Shown piece by piece: positions 46,731-59,247 of a stretch of DNA of 64,000 nt. Source of the DNA: Heliopora coerulea (lineage: Eukaryota; Cnidaria; Anthozoa; Scleralcyonacea; Helioporidae); the NCBI GenBank assembly GCA_030142905.1, contig JASJOG010000141.1:732501-796500 (forward strand), read 5' to 3'. Position numbers and translations under genes: made by a program. The notes beneath the pieces are model-generated. The model made no database searches. It was not told where the DNA came from and was given only the letters and a program-made list of their open reading frames with translations. How positions within the stretch are numbered: the first letter of the stretch is position 1; each line of letters begins with the position of its first letter.

Positions 46731-47784
46731 TTTCGGGCAGGTGCGGGTGCTTCTGCCAGGCCACTTCATCAATCAGGCATTAAAATTGCTGATAAAATGC
46801 CAAGTTGGTTGAACGTCGCTCAGTGAAGCAGGCTCGTGCTGAAGCTTGATGTTTGAAAGTTGAAGATTTGCCTGACCAAAGCGTTTGCTTTTGGAGGCTT
46901 GTTGCCTCGTATGATGATGACATGGTTTGGAACTCCTGATGGCAGCTCTCCCATTGGCCAGTAAAACTGTCTGGCATTAGCGGGAGTAAAATACTTAGGC
47001 GCCACCACTGTCTGAAAAAAGTTAAAACTCGACACAGTATTGCCGCTCGTACTAAAAATTCTACCACGAAAACTGATCGACATGTTGGGAGGTGAATGAT
47101 TGTGTTAGTGGGGAGACAATCACATGATTCAAAATCATGGTGGCATAGGCTGTTGTTTAATACGTCACTGGATAAAAAATCCGCTGGCAAATTTTCGCAC
47201 GCCACCAGTGACAAAACTCCTTTTCGCAAAACCCAATTCCTGCAACACTGCGTCGCAAGCCTATGTCATAAAGCAGACTTAAGGCCTATCCACACCGTGC
47301 AATCGTCGTATACGGTTCTTCACTTTAGCGTATGCGATTACGTCGTAAAAGCACAATTCCTGCTTGCTATTCGCTCGCGAATGTTGCGATTGGTCCTGAA
47401 GACTCTTGACTGAATCGGATACATCAAAATGAACAATCGGCTATGACGGTCGTATCGTGTAGATGGGCCCTTGGAAACAGCCTGGTGCCCTGACCCACAA
47501 CTTGGGGGATCTGATTGGTCGAAAGAAGTCACCGTCATGTTGGATTTGCTTTGAAGCGTACTGAAAAACCGATAAGGATTGGGTGCATCCAAGTACCACA
47601 TGGCCCTGTTTGTAGGCAAGGGTACGAGAACAGCTTGGAGAGGACTTTTGGAATGTCTAATGACAGCTTGACGCACGCTGCACAGGAAATGCTTACAATG
47701 CCAGTAGATGATTGCACGTAGTTTATAAATAATGAGATATTCCCTGAATTATGACAGAAAGTAAAGAATTAAAAACCTAATTTA
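46731..47784. other. Convergent intergenic region (3' ends of NBAS and the coilin-like gene)
   Basis: Holds a reverse family P copy (46925-46990) and a MITE-like element at 47280-47472. The MITE-like ends are AAGGCCTATCCACACCGTGC and the complement of GTGTAGATGGGCCCTT. Short open frames on both strands match nothing I recognise. Confidence 0.5.
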
Positions 47785-47786
47785 TT
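47781..47786 (-). terminator. AATAAA polyadenylation signal overlapping a candidate stop
   Basis: On the minus strand TTGCAGTAATAAATTAGG places AATAAA directly after the stop codon of the candidate last exon (47884-47785). This suits a compact 3' UTR. Confidence 0.4.
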
Positions 47787-50700
47787 ACTGCAAAGTTGCA
47801 TCAAAGTGTACGCCTTCATACATTACATCAGCTTCTGCAGCTTCCTCGTATTTTGAGAAGTCGCACAGATTAAATTTATTGGGACTTCACCGAGTGACCG
47901 TTGAACAGGGAGCGGATTCCTGATACAGGTTTATTTGCCATAATAAAGGGCTGAGGACAATTTCGAGACGCCACTTGCCTTCACTCAACGCATTGGGGCC
48001 AGTAGGAAGTTTGGCCGACGACGGCGAGAAATAACTAAAATTATAAAATTAAAAATACGTTTGTTCTTCGACCTCTGAAAACCTTGAACGTTGAAGGGGT
48101 CGAACTCTGTAGATTCATTTTGAGCTCGACCAGCAGCTTTCACCGCTCCGTGAGGTAATGTCATCCTGAACCCGTGAGAATGCTTCAAGCGGCCTTGTAT
48201 GCAGAACGAGAATGGCTTGGAATTACTCTTGGGACTGAATACAATTCATTCTCTGCGTTTCGGATGAAGAATCATCTCGAAAAAGACGTCGTCCTTTGCC
48301 CATGGTTATCATTTCGTTCTCGAAAAGAAATTTGATCGACTTCAAGTTTGTTTTTGTCATTCGCTTGCTTACCTGAACTTGATCTTCCCAGCTCGAATTA
48401 TACGTCCCTTGAGGAGGCTCAGATAGGAAAATCTCACCATGTGTACCAAATTATTTATGTGCACAAAAACGCACAACATTACCCTTGACTACATGGTATA
48501 CTTAAAACGCAATGGTAACCGCAATCTGATTTCGTGCGTCTCACTGTTCGTACTCACAAAAAACGTTTGGCACAGACCACAAAAACCTCAGGCTCACCAG
48601 TATTATAAAGTGACAATATGGGTGCTTGAAATTGTTAGGCGTCGATTTACAACTTACGTCTCACCAAATTAACAAAATTTGCTCAATGGACTATTGTTAT
48701 AAAAATGACAACCATAATGAACTGGCCCAGGTGCACTCATAAATATATACGGTAAACCCAGTGCAAGCGAGTTACAAGTGTTTCATGCACACCTCTCCAT
48801 TTTACGTGCATTCGCATATGAATGTATGTGGTACTTCGAGCCTTCTTGTTTCAGTCTTATTTATTCATAGCCTAGAAATTTTCATTTTTGAGGGATAAAT
48901 GAGGATTAACTCGGGGTTACACCCATCTAAATACTTTTTATACGCTGAACTTTCTTTCGTTATTGCTTAGGACATCCACACATCTGTCTTAAGTTTTGAC
49001 GATTTCGAAATCTTGACAGTTTACTGTCAGCAAGCCACCCGTGACATCCAAACTTGCCACTTAAAACAGTTAAAACATCGAGTAAACGCATCACGCTACC
49101 ACTTTATGCTCTGGTCATTTAGTAGTGTATCTAAGTTCAAATTTCCGCTGGATAATAATTCTTTTTCCTTAACGTTCATTTCGGTTGTTCGATTTGGCTG
49201 GGATGAGGAGACTTTCTTCGTCTTTTGTTTACCACTGTGCGCTTCTCCACTCTTACGTTCCACGTTCTTCGACCGACTTAAAAATCCCGCCGGCTTTCGC
49301 CTATTTAACCCCTTAGGTGTCGCTTTCGGCTTCTTCAGTGGCCGGGAATTCCCAAGGTTATCGTCTGGCAACGAAAAAAATATTTTCAGTTACGGTTATG
49401 CTTACATTCAAAAACTCATTCATTATTCATAAGGAAAATACAAAGGAAGATCAAATCTGTGTGTCGTGTCTTTAAATGTGACAAAAACGCTCATATTCCT
49501 CAAATTTTTTGCAGCTTAAAAACATAAATTTTCAAACTTTCTTTGCAAATAGAGTATGAAGGGGTTCGTCTTTGAAGTGATCGAGTAAAACATGCGGTTA
49601 GTGCTGTCGCCTTGTGTTTTAAATCCGTTAAAGCACTTCTGCTCTTATTTAAATATCACTTCAGGGTTTCAGTGAAACACGCAATCCCGTCGCTAAGGCC
49701 ATAATTCCTTGCAGCATATTAACCGGAAGAAAAAAGGATCTTGGAAAACGCGACTGTGAAGAAACAATTCATGGCGACGTAGGGAATGACGACTGGCTTG
49801 GCTCATTAGTCAAAAGGTTTTGTTCAGTTTGCCAAAGAGACTTCTATTACACCAGCTTTTCTTATAAGAAGAAAATTCCGTATCTTACAGATTCAAATTG
49901 AACTGTACAATCACTAAAAAAATCGGTTCGACTATATAACATGATGTAAAAATAGCTTTAGTTTTGTGTGGTAAATGAAACAAAACGGTTTAGATATTAA
50001 GAAATCTGGGAAACTTATTCAACGTCAAAAGTCGTGTACCTCGCACGAAACGTTGTTCGTTCTTTTTGAGAGTTTAGTACAACACGCATCGTTGGGGTTA
50101 ACAATGGAAGAAGCATACAATTACCATCTTCTACCAACGCTAAGAGTCCTTTTGTTTTTCTGGGGAGTGTAAGTGGTGCTGCTTCCTTCTTTTTGCTCGT
50201 ATCCAGTGGCAGCTGGGCTACTTGGCCTGCGTCGTCTGCATCTGCAAAGACCGAAAACTGAAGTAATTTCAAGTGCTTATTTGTTAACATCGCTTGTAGT
50301 ATCAGTGCCGAATATCCAATCTCGCTTGATTGAAGTTATAAACAGAATTGCAACTCTTTGGGCAATTTAACTGCGTATCAGACGACGGTGAAACATGATG
50401 ATAGATGTGGGACTTGTTTCCCTCATCTCAGAATTTCTAACAGATAATTTAGCGTCCTAACTTGTAAATAGAGATTTTTATTTATCAATAATTTAATATC
50501 TGCAAATAAACGGCTCCTTGAAAACCATACGCCTACGAGTTGTAAAGGGCTACCGTTTTCAAACAAATTTAAATAATTTCTAAACGTCACTAACTCAGCC
50601 AACTTTTGACGTTTGACCTTAGTGGATGTAGGTCTACGGGCTAAGCACTAAACCTTACCGTAGCTACACCTGCAGTTTTTGGAGGGTTGATTGCGACTGC

Positions 50701-53700
50701 AAAGAGCGGCTAAGGAGGATTTTTTGTCAGGTGAGCCCACTAGGGGTATGCCTGATTCGGATACTGTTATTAGGTGTCCAGTGAAATCTCGGGTAATACT
50801 AGGCATCTAGTTAATTCTACCAGATATTTACCGGCCAGCGATACGTTCTTGCAGCTAGGAAAATCAGCGAAAAAAGTACTTTTGAGTATGCCGCTAAGAA
50901 CTACAAAGACAGTTTTTGCATGAACCCGGCTGAAGCTTCAGTATTATCCCACATGCAGATTTGTTTTCAATTTCAAACAATTACATCATCAACAAACGAA
51001 ATAACTTGTATACTTTCTTAAGTGGTAAAACTTACAACCACCTAGGTATCCTTCAGACCTAATTTCCGGTTGAATCCGATACTCGGTTAAGTGGTAACGA
51101 GCACTTCCTTGAAGCCGAGTTGAAACGTTTTGCGCATTAGAACTTTGAAACTGAGTCTGAGGCAGTTTGCGGTGTTGTATGCAATATTTCTGAGAGTAAC
51201 TCGATGAGTCCTGGAAATACGGGGACATATGCCAGGTTTTCTGATATCTTTGCAGCTCTATCAATCCATAAATAGTGGATTCAGTGGACATTATCCTCTA
51301 AACTTCAAATAAAATTATGCTGCACTACACAATCAAAAAACGTTAGTTACCCTTTCCATTTGCAATCCGCTTTTCTTCATTAGTTTTATTATTGTTTGCT
51401 TGATTCTTATTAATAAACTGTTTTTTCCTATTTGTCTTTCTTTTCTTCGCGTTTTTGCTTAGCGATGGCTCTCCCTGTTTACGCTCAATGTTCTCATCCA
51501 GTTTTCTTTTTTGGGATTTCCCAGGTGATGCTGTTGTCTTTTTGCCAACTTTATCGTGTTCTTCACGCGTACTAGCTACAGTGCTTTCTTCGCGAACCCT
51601 CGGATCAGGGTTCTCGGCACAGTCTGTAAGCGGAGAATAGAAAGTCGTTACCATAGAATTCAAAATGCGGTTTTTTCGTTTTCTCATGTAACATTAGAAA
51701 CGACATACTGTTATGGACATTTCCGGCAAAACATATTCCGAACGTACAAACGTTTGCGTCGCTGGTAATAGAATAACTTGGTTCTTGTAAGAGGTAGTGA
51801 TGAACTAAACAATTCGGACATCGTGTACTCGTCGCATACCAGGACCACACATCAGCAAGCAGCAAATGTGTAACCTTCCCTTGTAATTTCAGTACCCCTA
51901 GCTCAATGGTCAGAGTCTTTCGTCGATTTGAATAGTTTGACGTTTGATCCGGCCTGTCAGGACGCATATTCTAGTCTTTCTGCTTGCGATCTACCCGAAA
52001 CGTCCACGACTCTTTATCGTGAGTGACGACCTACTTGATATAGTTTAGTGTACATATTAAGCAGGTGTAGTATGTATAATCGGAAGTCTGGGACTAATCC
52101 GTCTGCTGCGTGGTTGCTTGCTGTCAACGCATGTAATACATGTTGATTAACAAGATTAAGGGAGATAGAAAGGAGAACTTTTGACAGTCGAGAGAAGCGC
52201 GTGGCCCTTAGTCTTCGTGAAGCTTTTTCACCAGGAATAAAAGATATTCTTAACAAACCCTAACGTGTAAACTTTCGTGTAGCTGCTTGGCATTGCGCGT
52301 GGCGACCTGCTACACAGACTCTCTAGCCTCGCGTACAAAGATGCTAAACGGGCAAACTGACGTGCAACTCTCGTGTAAGGTAACTTTTACCAACGTGAGA
52401 TGACATTTGTTCATGTTAATAGACGTTTGTGGGCCTCTCAAGGACCCCAGCTCTTGCTGGGCTCTTGCTTGATTTTGGGCGTCAGTGAACTGTAGTGAAA
52501 ACTTTTCACAGGCAGACGTCTCCGTCTAGTGAATAATATCGTCAGGCTTAGCTATGGCCAGAATAAAACTCTGAAGGTCCACGCTGTCAGTGATTAGGCT
52601 GATAGACGTTGAAGGACGTTGCTCGACGTCCACAAACCTCAACGAACACCCTTCACACACGTCTGTTAATGTCTACAAAGGTTCCCAGACGTCAAATAAC
52701 ATCCGCAAACCTCTGTTTCAAAGAAGGCTTCTATGTTCACCATGTATTTACATGCGAAGCTTTATTTCATATTCGAAAACAGAAACAGGAAAAAAGAGAA
52801 GATGAATCTCGGTAACTTTAGAAGCTTTAGCAGCTAAACGTAATGATGTAAACATACAGTATTTGCTAAAGTTTGCAACAGAAGATTCCACGATATGGTA
52901 CGTCAATCGGTAGACAACTTACCCTGCAACAGCTCCCCGTCGTTTTCTTTATTCTGCCGGGCCTTATCTTTTGCTCGTGTCTCAGCTTTGCCTGGATAAC
53001 TAGTGTTCGCGTTCCCGCCATCCACTCCATCTTCACTTCCCGTCACATTATTGGTTAGCAGCCATGACGCTACCTTACTTCTTGATTTATCCAAGGCCGC
53101 TTTTCGTGAATGTGGAGTAACAGGTGATTGAGGGAGCCGAGGTGACGACTTGGGATCTTCCAGCTGTCTCTGAGGGGTCTTCGGCGTCTTGGGTGTCTTT
53201 GGCATCTTAGGTGTCTTTGGTGTCTTAGGTGTCTTTGGTGTCTTTGGTGTCAAGGGTGTCTTAGGGACTAAGAAGCAAAAAAAACAAATTATATTGGTCG
53301 AGGATCTTCATATTCAAACGCATCCCCCGTGATTTTCCCCAAAAGAGGAAACTCGCGTGTTAAACCCCGTTACGTTTGACAAAATGCCGGCAAGAAGAAC
53401 TGAAAACTCCTGAGGTTCCTCAGGTTCACACAGACCCCGGGGAAATATTGCCAAACGAGAAGTGATGCCGTCACGTTGGATCGCCGGTGAGACACTCTAA
53501 GCACCAAGGTTTCTTCAGATCACGTTCCTTTGCTTTGTCTCATTACATATTTAAGGCATGTTCCTGACCTGCTGACTACCAATTCTTAGCAAATAAACTA
53601 GTAACGTACAACACCAAGGGAGGGATTCTCGCTTGTCACAATCTGAAACAGATAAAAGTATTCTATCCTCGACGTTTCAAGCAAAGGTCCTTCGTCTGTA

Positions 53701-56700
53701 GAGTTAACTACAACTAACTCTCCAGACGAAGGGCCTTTGCTCGAAACGTCGAGGATAGAATATTTTTATCTGTTTCAGATTGTGGCAAGCGAGAATCCCT
53801 CCCTTGGTGTTGTGTTGTTGCGCCGCTGCCTACGCTGGACCAGCCTTGTTGATGATTGAAACTAGTAACGTAATTAAGAGGCCCTCTTCTACTCCGGGTC
53901 ACGGGACAAGCTACTCCAGTTGCCACGGCTTCTAAGTGGGGATAATAATCAACGCATGAAATACAGAAAGAATATTTTGTTCAATACTTAACGATTGTAT
54001 TTCATATTTTATTTTCATGCAAAGCTTCAAAGAACTCACCGATTTCGTTTGGCGGTGGACTCTGGTAACGGTTCTTCGACCGTGGATTCGACGATCTTCC
54101 GTTCTCATTTGTGAAACTTTTGGTACCAATACAAAGAGTGCTTTCACTGTCGTCGCCCGAGTCGCGAGCGACGTTATCAAACTCATGTTGTGATTTAGCA
54201 CTGCTCTTAGCAGGAAGTTGTGTGAAGGGTTTGCTGGCACTGGTAGAACTACTGTTGCTCCTCTCATCATCGGAATTAGCTGCCAGTTCTACAGCCCTGT
54301 CTTTCGAGTGGCCTTTCTTGGTGTTAGCAAGGTGCTGGGTCAACGGCTTCTTTGCAGTGGCAGACGTATTGTCGCTGCTTTCTTCATCGGAAGTTCCAGC
54401 AATATTGGTGTTTATGTTGGACTTATCTTTTCCAGAAATTTGAGTAAAAGGTTTTTCGGAGCGTTTCGAGCAACTTTCACTGTCGTCTGGATCGCTTAAG
54501 TTCCCATCGTCAGCCGCATTCTTTCGATTTATCTCAGATTGAGCATTACCCAGTGGTGATTTCTTTGCATTACTTTTGGCACTAGAACCAGTGCAGCTGC
54601 TGTCATCATCAGATTCTGAGGACGGTGCATCTTTATCTCTAGCGTTACTTAGATTTGTCCTCGAAACAGTTTCGTTCTTCTTTAAGCCGTGATCAGGCTC
54701 CCTAAAACCATGAGTTAACTTTGCGGAAATAATTTCAAGCTTCTTAGAATCATTGTCAGACTTCGTGGATCTGCTTGGAGCTGTCTTGGTTGAATTCTTA
54801 ACACTAGCAAAACTGGTATCACTCGAGACACTGCTGCTGTTGTCGTCAACAACTTTCCTCGACTTTACTTCGTTATTTGTTGATGTTTTCAAGGTACTTT
54901 CTTTAATCCTTTTCTCGGCAGCTGACTCAATGTTCTCGTCATCATCGCTGCTACCGTCCTCATCACTTTCAACTTTTGAGTTCAATTCCTTCGCCCCATT
55001 TATTCCCTTAAGACTCTTGTCATTAGCTCTTTTAGCAGATGTTGTTTTGGTGATATTTCGGCTGTCATTCCCACCAGCTGTAGCCCCTTCCTTTACCCCA
55101 CCGCTTGAGTTCCTACACGTGTTACTGGAAGCATTTCGATCAACTGTCACATCCTCTTCATCATCATCATCAGACGATTCACTCGAGTCTTTTCCTTCTT
55201 TCGCAAGAACCTTTTTAGAATTCCTCATTTGACCATTCGTGAGTGTTTTTGGTTCAACAGTGACATTTTCTTTTCCTTTCAACTTTGGCTTTAAATCGGG
55301 TTTTTTCCCTTTTACAGCATTAACTCCAATACCCTTTTGAACTGTCGTTCTTTCTTCTCCATTAGTACCTCCGGATGACCCATCCGTTGTCCAACTGGTG
55401 TCGTCACTGCTATCGCTACCAGAAGAACTGGCTTTTCTTGCATGTGATTCCACCGCGTTAATACGAACTTTTTTCGGCTTATTTTTCGGATCCGCACCTT
55501 TGGCGGGTGGTTTTGTTGGAGATTTAGCCATCTGTGAACGATTTTCGTTTGATAAGCGACCGCTGACAAATACTCCGGAGTCATCTGCGGTAGTTCTCTC
55601 CTCGGCGTTCGTAGATTGCTGTAAATTAACTCCACTATCCTCTGTTTTATTACCATTGTCGACAGTACGCTTTTTAGAGTTGTGAACTTTTTGAGGCTTT
55701 TTTCTTTTTGTCCCTTCCATAACCGAATCACCATCGTCACTAGTGTCCCCTTCACTGACTACCGTAGTCTTAGATTGTTCTCCTTGTTTCCCATTCAACT
55801 CCTTTTTCCTAATACTTTGGTTATTTTTTAATGCTGCGTTGCGTTTTTCGTTATTCATACTAAAACTCTCGCTTAGGTCCGAACTCTTTTCAGAATCCTC
55901 ATCGCTTGATATATATTGTTGTTCTCCATTGTTATCAAAAGCCGGACCAGTTTTATTCACTTCTGTGTTCCCCTCCATCTCGTTTGTCGGTAGTTGCATA
56001 AAGTTTTTATCATTGCATTCTCCAGGCGTTTTAGCTTCGATGCGACTTGAGAAGCCGGAGTCATACGCAATTGTTGAACTGCATGAAGATTTTGTGTCAG
56101 TTGGTGTTTTCTGGGGGAAACATACATTCAGCGCGCCAGCAGCATCATCTGAAGTATACAAAAAAAAGAATATGACTGACTAGAAATATCTCATCCAAAG
56201 TGCAACAACAAAGCCAATTCAGGCCATTGTGATTTTGATGTACATGTAGGGAGTTACTCTTCAACACCCACGTTAGAGACCTTAAGCAGGTAAAGAAATT
56301 ATTGTCCAAAAACTCTGGATACTTTTTTCACAAAATAGAAAAAAGTTTGAAGGTAGTACTAGGGAAAAAAAGGAGAAAAAAGGGCGGGAAAAGGGGGAAA
56401 AACCGGATGGAAAAAAAAACATATACACGTTATTGACGTGTCTAGCAAACGCCCTTCAAGCTACTTTGTCCATATTTTCTTTACATCTTTTTTACTCTCC
56501 AAGTCTACTTTGCTAAACTTTTAAAGATTTCAAAAACCTTGAACTGTTACACTTCAGTCAAAGCTAGTTCAGTGAAGGTATGTTTCATGTTCTCCATGTG
56601 TCAGGAACATGTTAAACTAAGGAGTAATTATGTGATGATGTAAAGAGAGCCTCAAGTTTCCTGAAGTTGCACCAAAACATTGGAAAGTAGTTTGTTGCTC

Positions 56701-58900
56701 AAATGCAGCTTTTAACAATTATGCATTGCTTAAATTCATGTTGGCCTAAATTCATGCAAACCATACCTTGTGACCTGAACTGCAAATATTTTTTGTGGGA
56801 CAGAGCTGGGTGCATTCGTGAACAAACCCTTACCTGTAAAAGCAAAAATCTCATCTCCATTCTTGATTAAAGGTACTACTGGATACCAGTCTGGTAAAAC
56901 TGCATTGACTGAGTTCTTTAATGTTTTTATTGTGATCCTAAAAGATGCAAAAGATTGACACTCACTGTTTAAAAGGCTTAGTAAACTACACAGAAAGATA
57001 AAAGATTTATACAAAATCCATTGCCAGCCAACAGATTCAAGAAGTAAGTGATAAACAATACTGGAAAATACTGAGATCTTGTCAACTCAAGATTTGAATG
57101 TGTAGGTAAAACAAGACAAGGGAATGCTAATGTGGGTATTTCAACTTTATTTCAAAGTCACAGTCAAATCAATTTGATAATGACTTTGAAAAATGACTTT
57201 AGCATTGCTATAAATATGTTTGTTAAGCCACTGAACATTCCCCAAACATAACTATCTGATTCTAGCCTCTGAACTGATCTTTAAGGGCATTGTGTCTTGA
57301 ATATTATCTTATTAATGGGGCTACTTACCATTTAGTTTGTGAAAGCAGTTTATTTTTGGATACATTTTTAGAGAACCATTAAATCTGAACATGTATACAT
57401 ACTGTGACCATATTCAGACGGCAGAGCCAGGGGGGCTGTAGCTCCCCCACTTTTTCCCAAATGTAATGTTGAAACAACTACGTTTTAAAACACTTGTTGT
57501 GCAATTTCCCAGAGAAGCATACAAAATGCTGTATTTTTATCTCAAGCCCCCCTACTTGTAATTCCCCTCTGCCATCCCTGATATTAAAGATACAGCTAGA
57601 ACATACTTTTCAGATGTCATAATAAATCGACATGTTTTTCTTATTCAATAAGTGGATGTTCACTCACTTTGCAGAGCATAACTTTGTAAATGTTTTTTCA
57701 GCTTCTGTTATTAAGTCAGAGATTAGGTAATTCTCCTTAATTAGGATCTGAAAAAAAGAGGAGAGATACTATGAAGATATTCAGCTTAAGGATAAAAGTC
57801 TTGCTTCATTATATCAGAAATGTAGCTTGTTTCAGACCTAATACTAAATCAAGAAGTATGACAGGACAAGTTCACATTTGATTCAAGTTTGTTAACATAA
57901 TCCTTCACATGTCCTGTTTTATGAGCAACATTGAAACTTGGGTCAACCTATGTGAGGAGATTAAGCCATTGATATTTAGTCAGGATATTTCAGCTGAAAT
58001 GGGTGCTAGATAATGTCAACATGCTCCCATCTGTTCAGTGGTTGCAGCTATCAAGTTTGGCCACGGAGACATATTCGGGTCTTAGGTCATACATTCATGG
58101 CTTGGAGTACCTATCGAAAGACAGCAAGGGGTTAAATCCGTTCATTGATTGATAATATTGCATTGTGATCAGTTTAACAACATTTACACATCTCTTGTGA
58201 GTAAGGAGGTTTGTGGCCAATGTGACACTAACATGTGGAAGAAGAGCAGTGTTCACAATACGTTCATCTGAGTATACCCTCAGTGTTCAATCACGTCAAT
58301 GTCTATTTGTCCAAATGGGTACCTAACCTTCAAGGTCACCAAATGGAAAGCGTGAACATCAGTTCAACTGTGCACTCCCCTGAAGTTATGGGATGTTCTC
58401 TAGAAATGATCCTTGCATTATTTGTATTAAGCTAAGTCAAAAGCTAAACACCACAAAATTTGATCTTCACGCTTAGACTTTCGTTCGGTTGCACAAATTG
58501 CAGAATCAGGTCACGGTTGTATTTTATTCCATGTTTTGAAGTCTACTGAAATGAATCAAGTGATAGATTGCATGCGAACGAATCCGTAGGTAACATGGTT
58601 CCCCTAAATTAAAAATCTTATCGGATTTTTTGAGTAAGGAATTCTTAAAGCCTTAAATTATAGGTTTTTAAAAGTGAAGTTGCACACGTTAATCTCTCTA
58701 TATCACCTAAACCACGTGTTATTCGAAGCATTCGGCAAAAATACTTGGGCACGAAAATTTACTAATCATTATAAGACCACCAGAGCTTCACAGACTGGGA
58801 AAATCATGATTGTAGAACCCACCATAAAACGTAGAGATTCAAAATTCACAACAACACCGAGCAATCCGTTCTTCGTGCGTTGTTTACTTTTTTCCGCCAT
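47785..58900 (-). CDS. COIL: Coilin-like nuclear protein, 10 candidate exons
   Basis: Coilin scaffolds Cajal bodies and binds snRNP assembly factors. Exons (minus): 58900-58823, 57747-57668, 56937-56834, 56148-54040, 53267-52923, 51623-51351, 49364-49100, 48417-48373, 48165-48073, 47884-47785. All junctions keep phase, giving about 1163 residues (human coilin 576). N-terminus: VVVNFES, MILIKENYLISDLITEAEKT and VLPDWYPVVPLIKNGDEIFA follow the coilin ubiquitin-like fold (FWLLVD, DLISLIRQRF, LPPAES, LVRDNDCLRV). The middle is disordered, with SSESDDDSS-type CK2 clusters and basic stretches. C-terminus: KGRIIRAGKIKFRMTL and SPNKFNLCD parallel EGRIL..VDIEIL and PGKFDLVY of the Tudor-like domain, though part of that domain is missing. 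Exons 8-10 are uncertain: without them the frame stops at TAG 49098-49096 (1085 residues). The alternating acidic and basic pattern also recalls Nopp140, but its LisH and SRP40 ends are absent. Confidence 0.5.
49096..51623 (-). CDS. Exons 6-7 of the coilin-like gene (basic region)
   Basis: Exon 6 (51623-51351) is lysine/asparagine-rich (KSQKRKLDENIERKQ, KKRKTNRKK), a likely nuclear localisation region. Exon 7 (49364-49100) holds RPLKKPKATPKGLNRRKPAG and ends NLNLDTLLNDQSIKW, followed in frame by TAG. Either this TAG is the true stop, or the TG|GTAGCG donor just before it is used to reach the exons at 48417-47785. Confidence 0.65.
49408..49660 (+). repeat. Interspersed repeat family B, copy 3
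   Basis: In intron 6 of the coilin-like gene. Shares CATTCATTATTCATAAGGAA, AAACTTTCTTTGCAAATAG and TTTTAAATCCGTTAAAGCAC with the NBAS intron copies. Confidence 0.6.
52923..53267 (-). CDS. Exon 5 of the coilin-like gene with a TPK repeat
   Basis: Begins VPKTPLTPKTPKTPK and carries about eight TPK tripeptides encoded by a 9-bp repeat (ACACCAAAG). It continues into SPRLPQSPVTPHSRKAALDK and KVASWLLTNNV. It is in phase with exons 4 and 6. The proline-directed TPK sites would be natural CDK/MAPK targets (inference). Confidence 0.75.
53609..53858. mobile_element. Fold-back element family H, copy 2, with 14-bp target-site duplication
   Basis: Flanked by AAACTAGTAACGTA at 53595-53608 and 53859-53872. 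The arms are GGGATTCTCGCTTGTCACA opposite TGTGGCAAGCGAGAATCCC. The tip is TCCAGACGAAGGGCC ... GCTCGAAACGTCGAGG, and the tail GCTGGACCAGCCTTGTTGAT equals that of copy 1. It lies in intron 4 of the coilin-like gene. Confidence 0.88.
54040..56148 (-). CDS. Large Ser/Asp/Lys-rich exon 4 of the coilin-like gene
   Basis: One 2109-nt exon, open for 703 codons, with a TATACTTCAG acceptor and a CG|GTGAGT donor. Acidic serine clusters (SSDDDDEEDVTV, SDEDGSSDDDE, SSESDDDSSCTGS) alternate with lysine-rich stretches. Towards its end (about 54100-54460) a module with a (K/S)-P-(F/L)-T-Q start and an SDDE-type acidic patch repeats about every 40 residues. This is the best-supported part of the gene because its composition excludes chance. 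Confidence 0.9.
57410..57600. repeat. Interspersed repeat with GGGGGGCTGTAGCTCCCCC ends
   Basis: CAGAGCCAGGGGGGCTG at 57422 and CCCCTCTGCCATCCCTG at 57565 form an imperfect inverted pair in intron 2 of the coilin-like gene. The element class is not clear. Confidence 0.35.
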
Positions 58901-59247
58901 CTTGCTTCCAAAATCTACTTCCAAAGCACTACAAACCATCAACCACATATATTCACAAACCTAATCGGATTCCCTCGGCGTTTTGCGACCACAAACGGAA
59001 TTTCGTTGATGTGTGATCAGCTTCGACTCAGTAACTGGAAATAACAGTGCTTAGTATTCAACAAATCATACCTTCCCTCACTAAAACCGAGAGAAAACCA
59101 TATTTTTGGTTATATTCATGATTTTAACCATCATAAAATAGAATTAGAGCTGATTCTGATTCACGGACCAAGTTTCTAGGAATAAGGCTGTCACATCGCC
59201 CTAAAAATCAGGGAAACCTGCTGACGCCTGAGTTCAAGACAACAAAT
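58901..59247. promoter_or_regulatory. Divergent promoter shared by the coilin-like gene and ULK3
   Basis: 347 bp separate the two start codons. ATGGCGG occurs at both starts. No TATA box is evident. Confidence 0.55.

Noticed and set aside
47876..47919. Alternative last exon ending HSVKSQ for the coilin-like gene
   Set aside because: It is in phase with another donor at 48083, but the 47884-47785 exon gives a better match to the coilin end (NKFNLCD) and sits beside AATAAA.
54111..55755. Plus-strand frames rich in Leu/Ser (up to 159 codons)
   Set aside because: Shadows of the Ser/Asp-rich minus-strand exon.
56736..57014. 92-codon frame with a signal-peptide-like start (FIFLCSLLSLL)
   Set aside because: Only 56937-56834 is an exon, of the coilin-like gene; the hydrophobic start is intron sequence.
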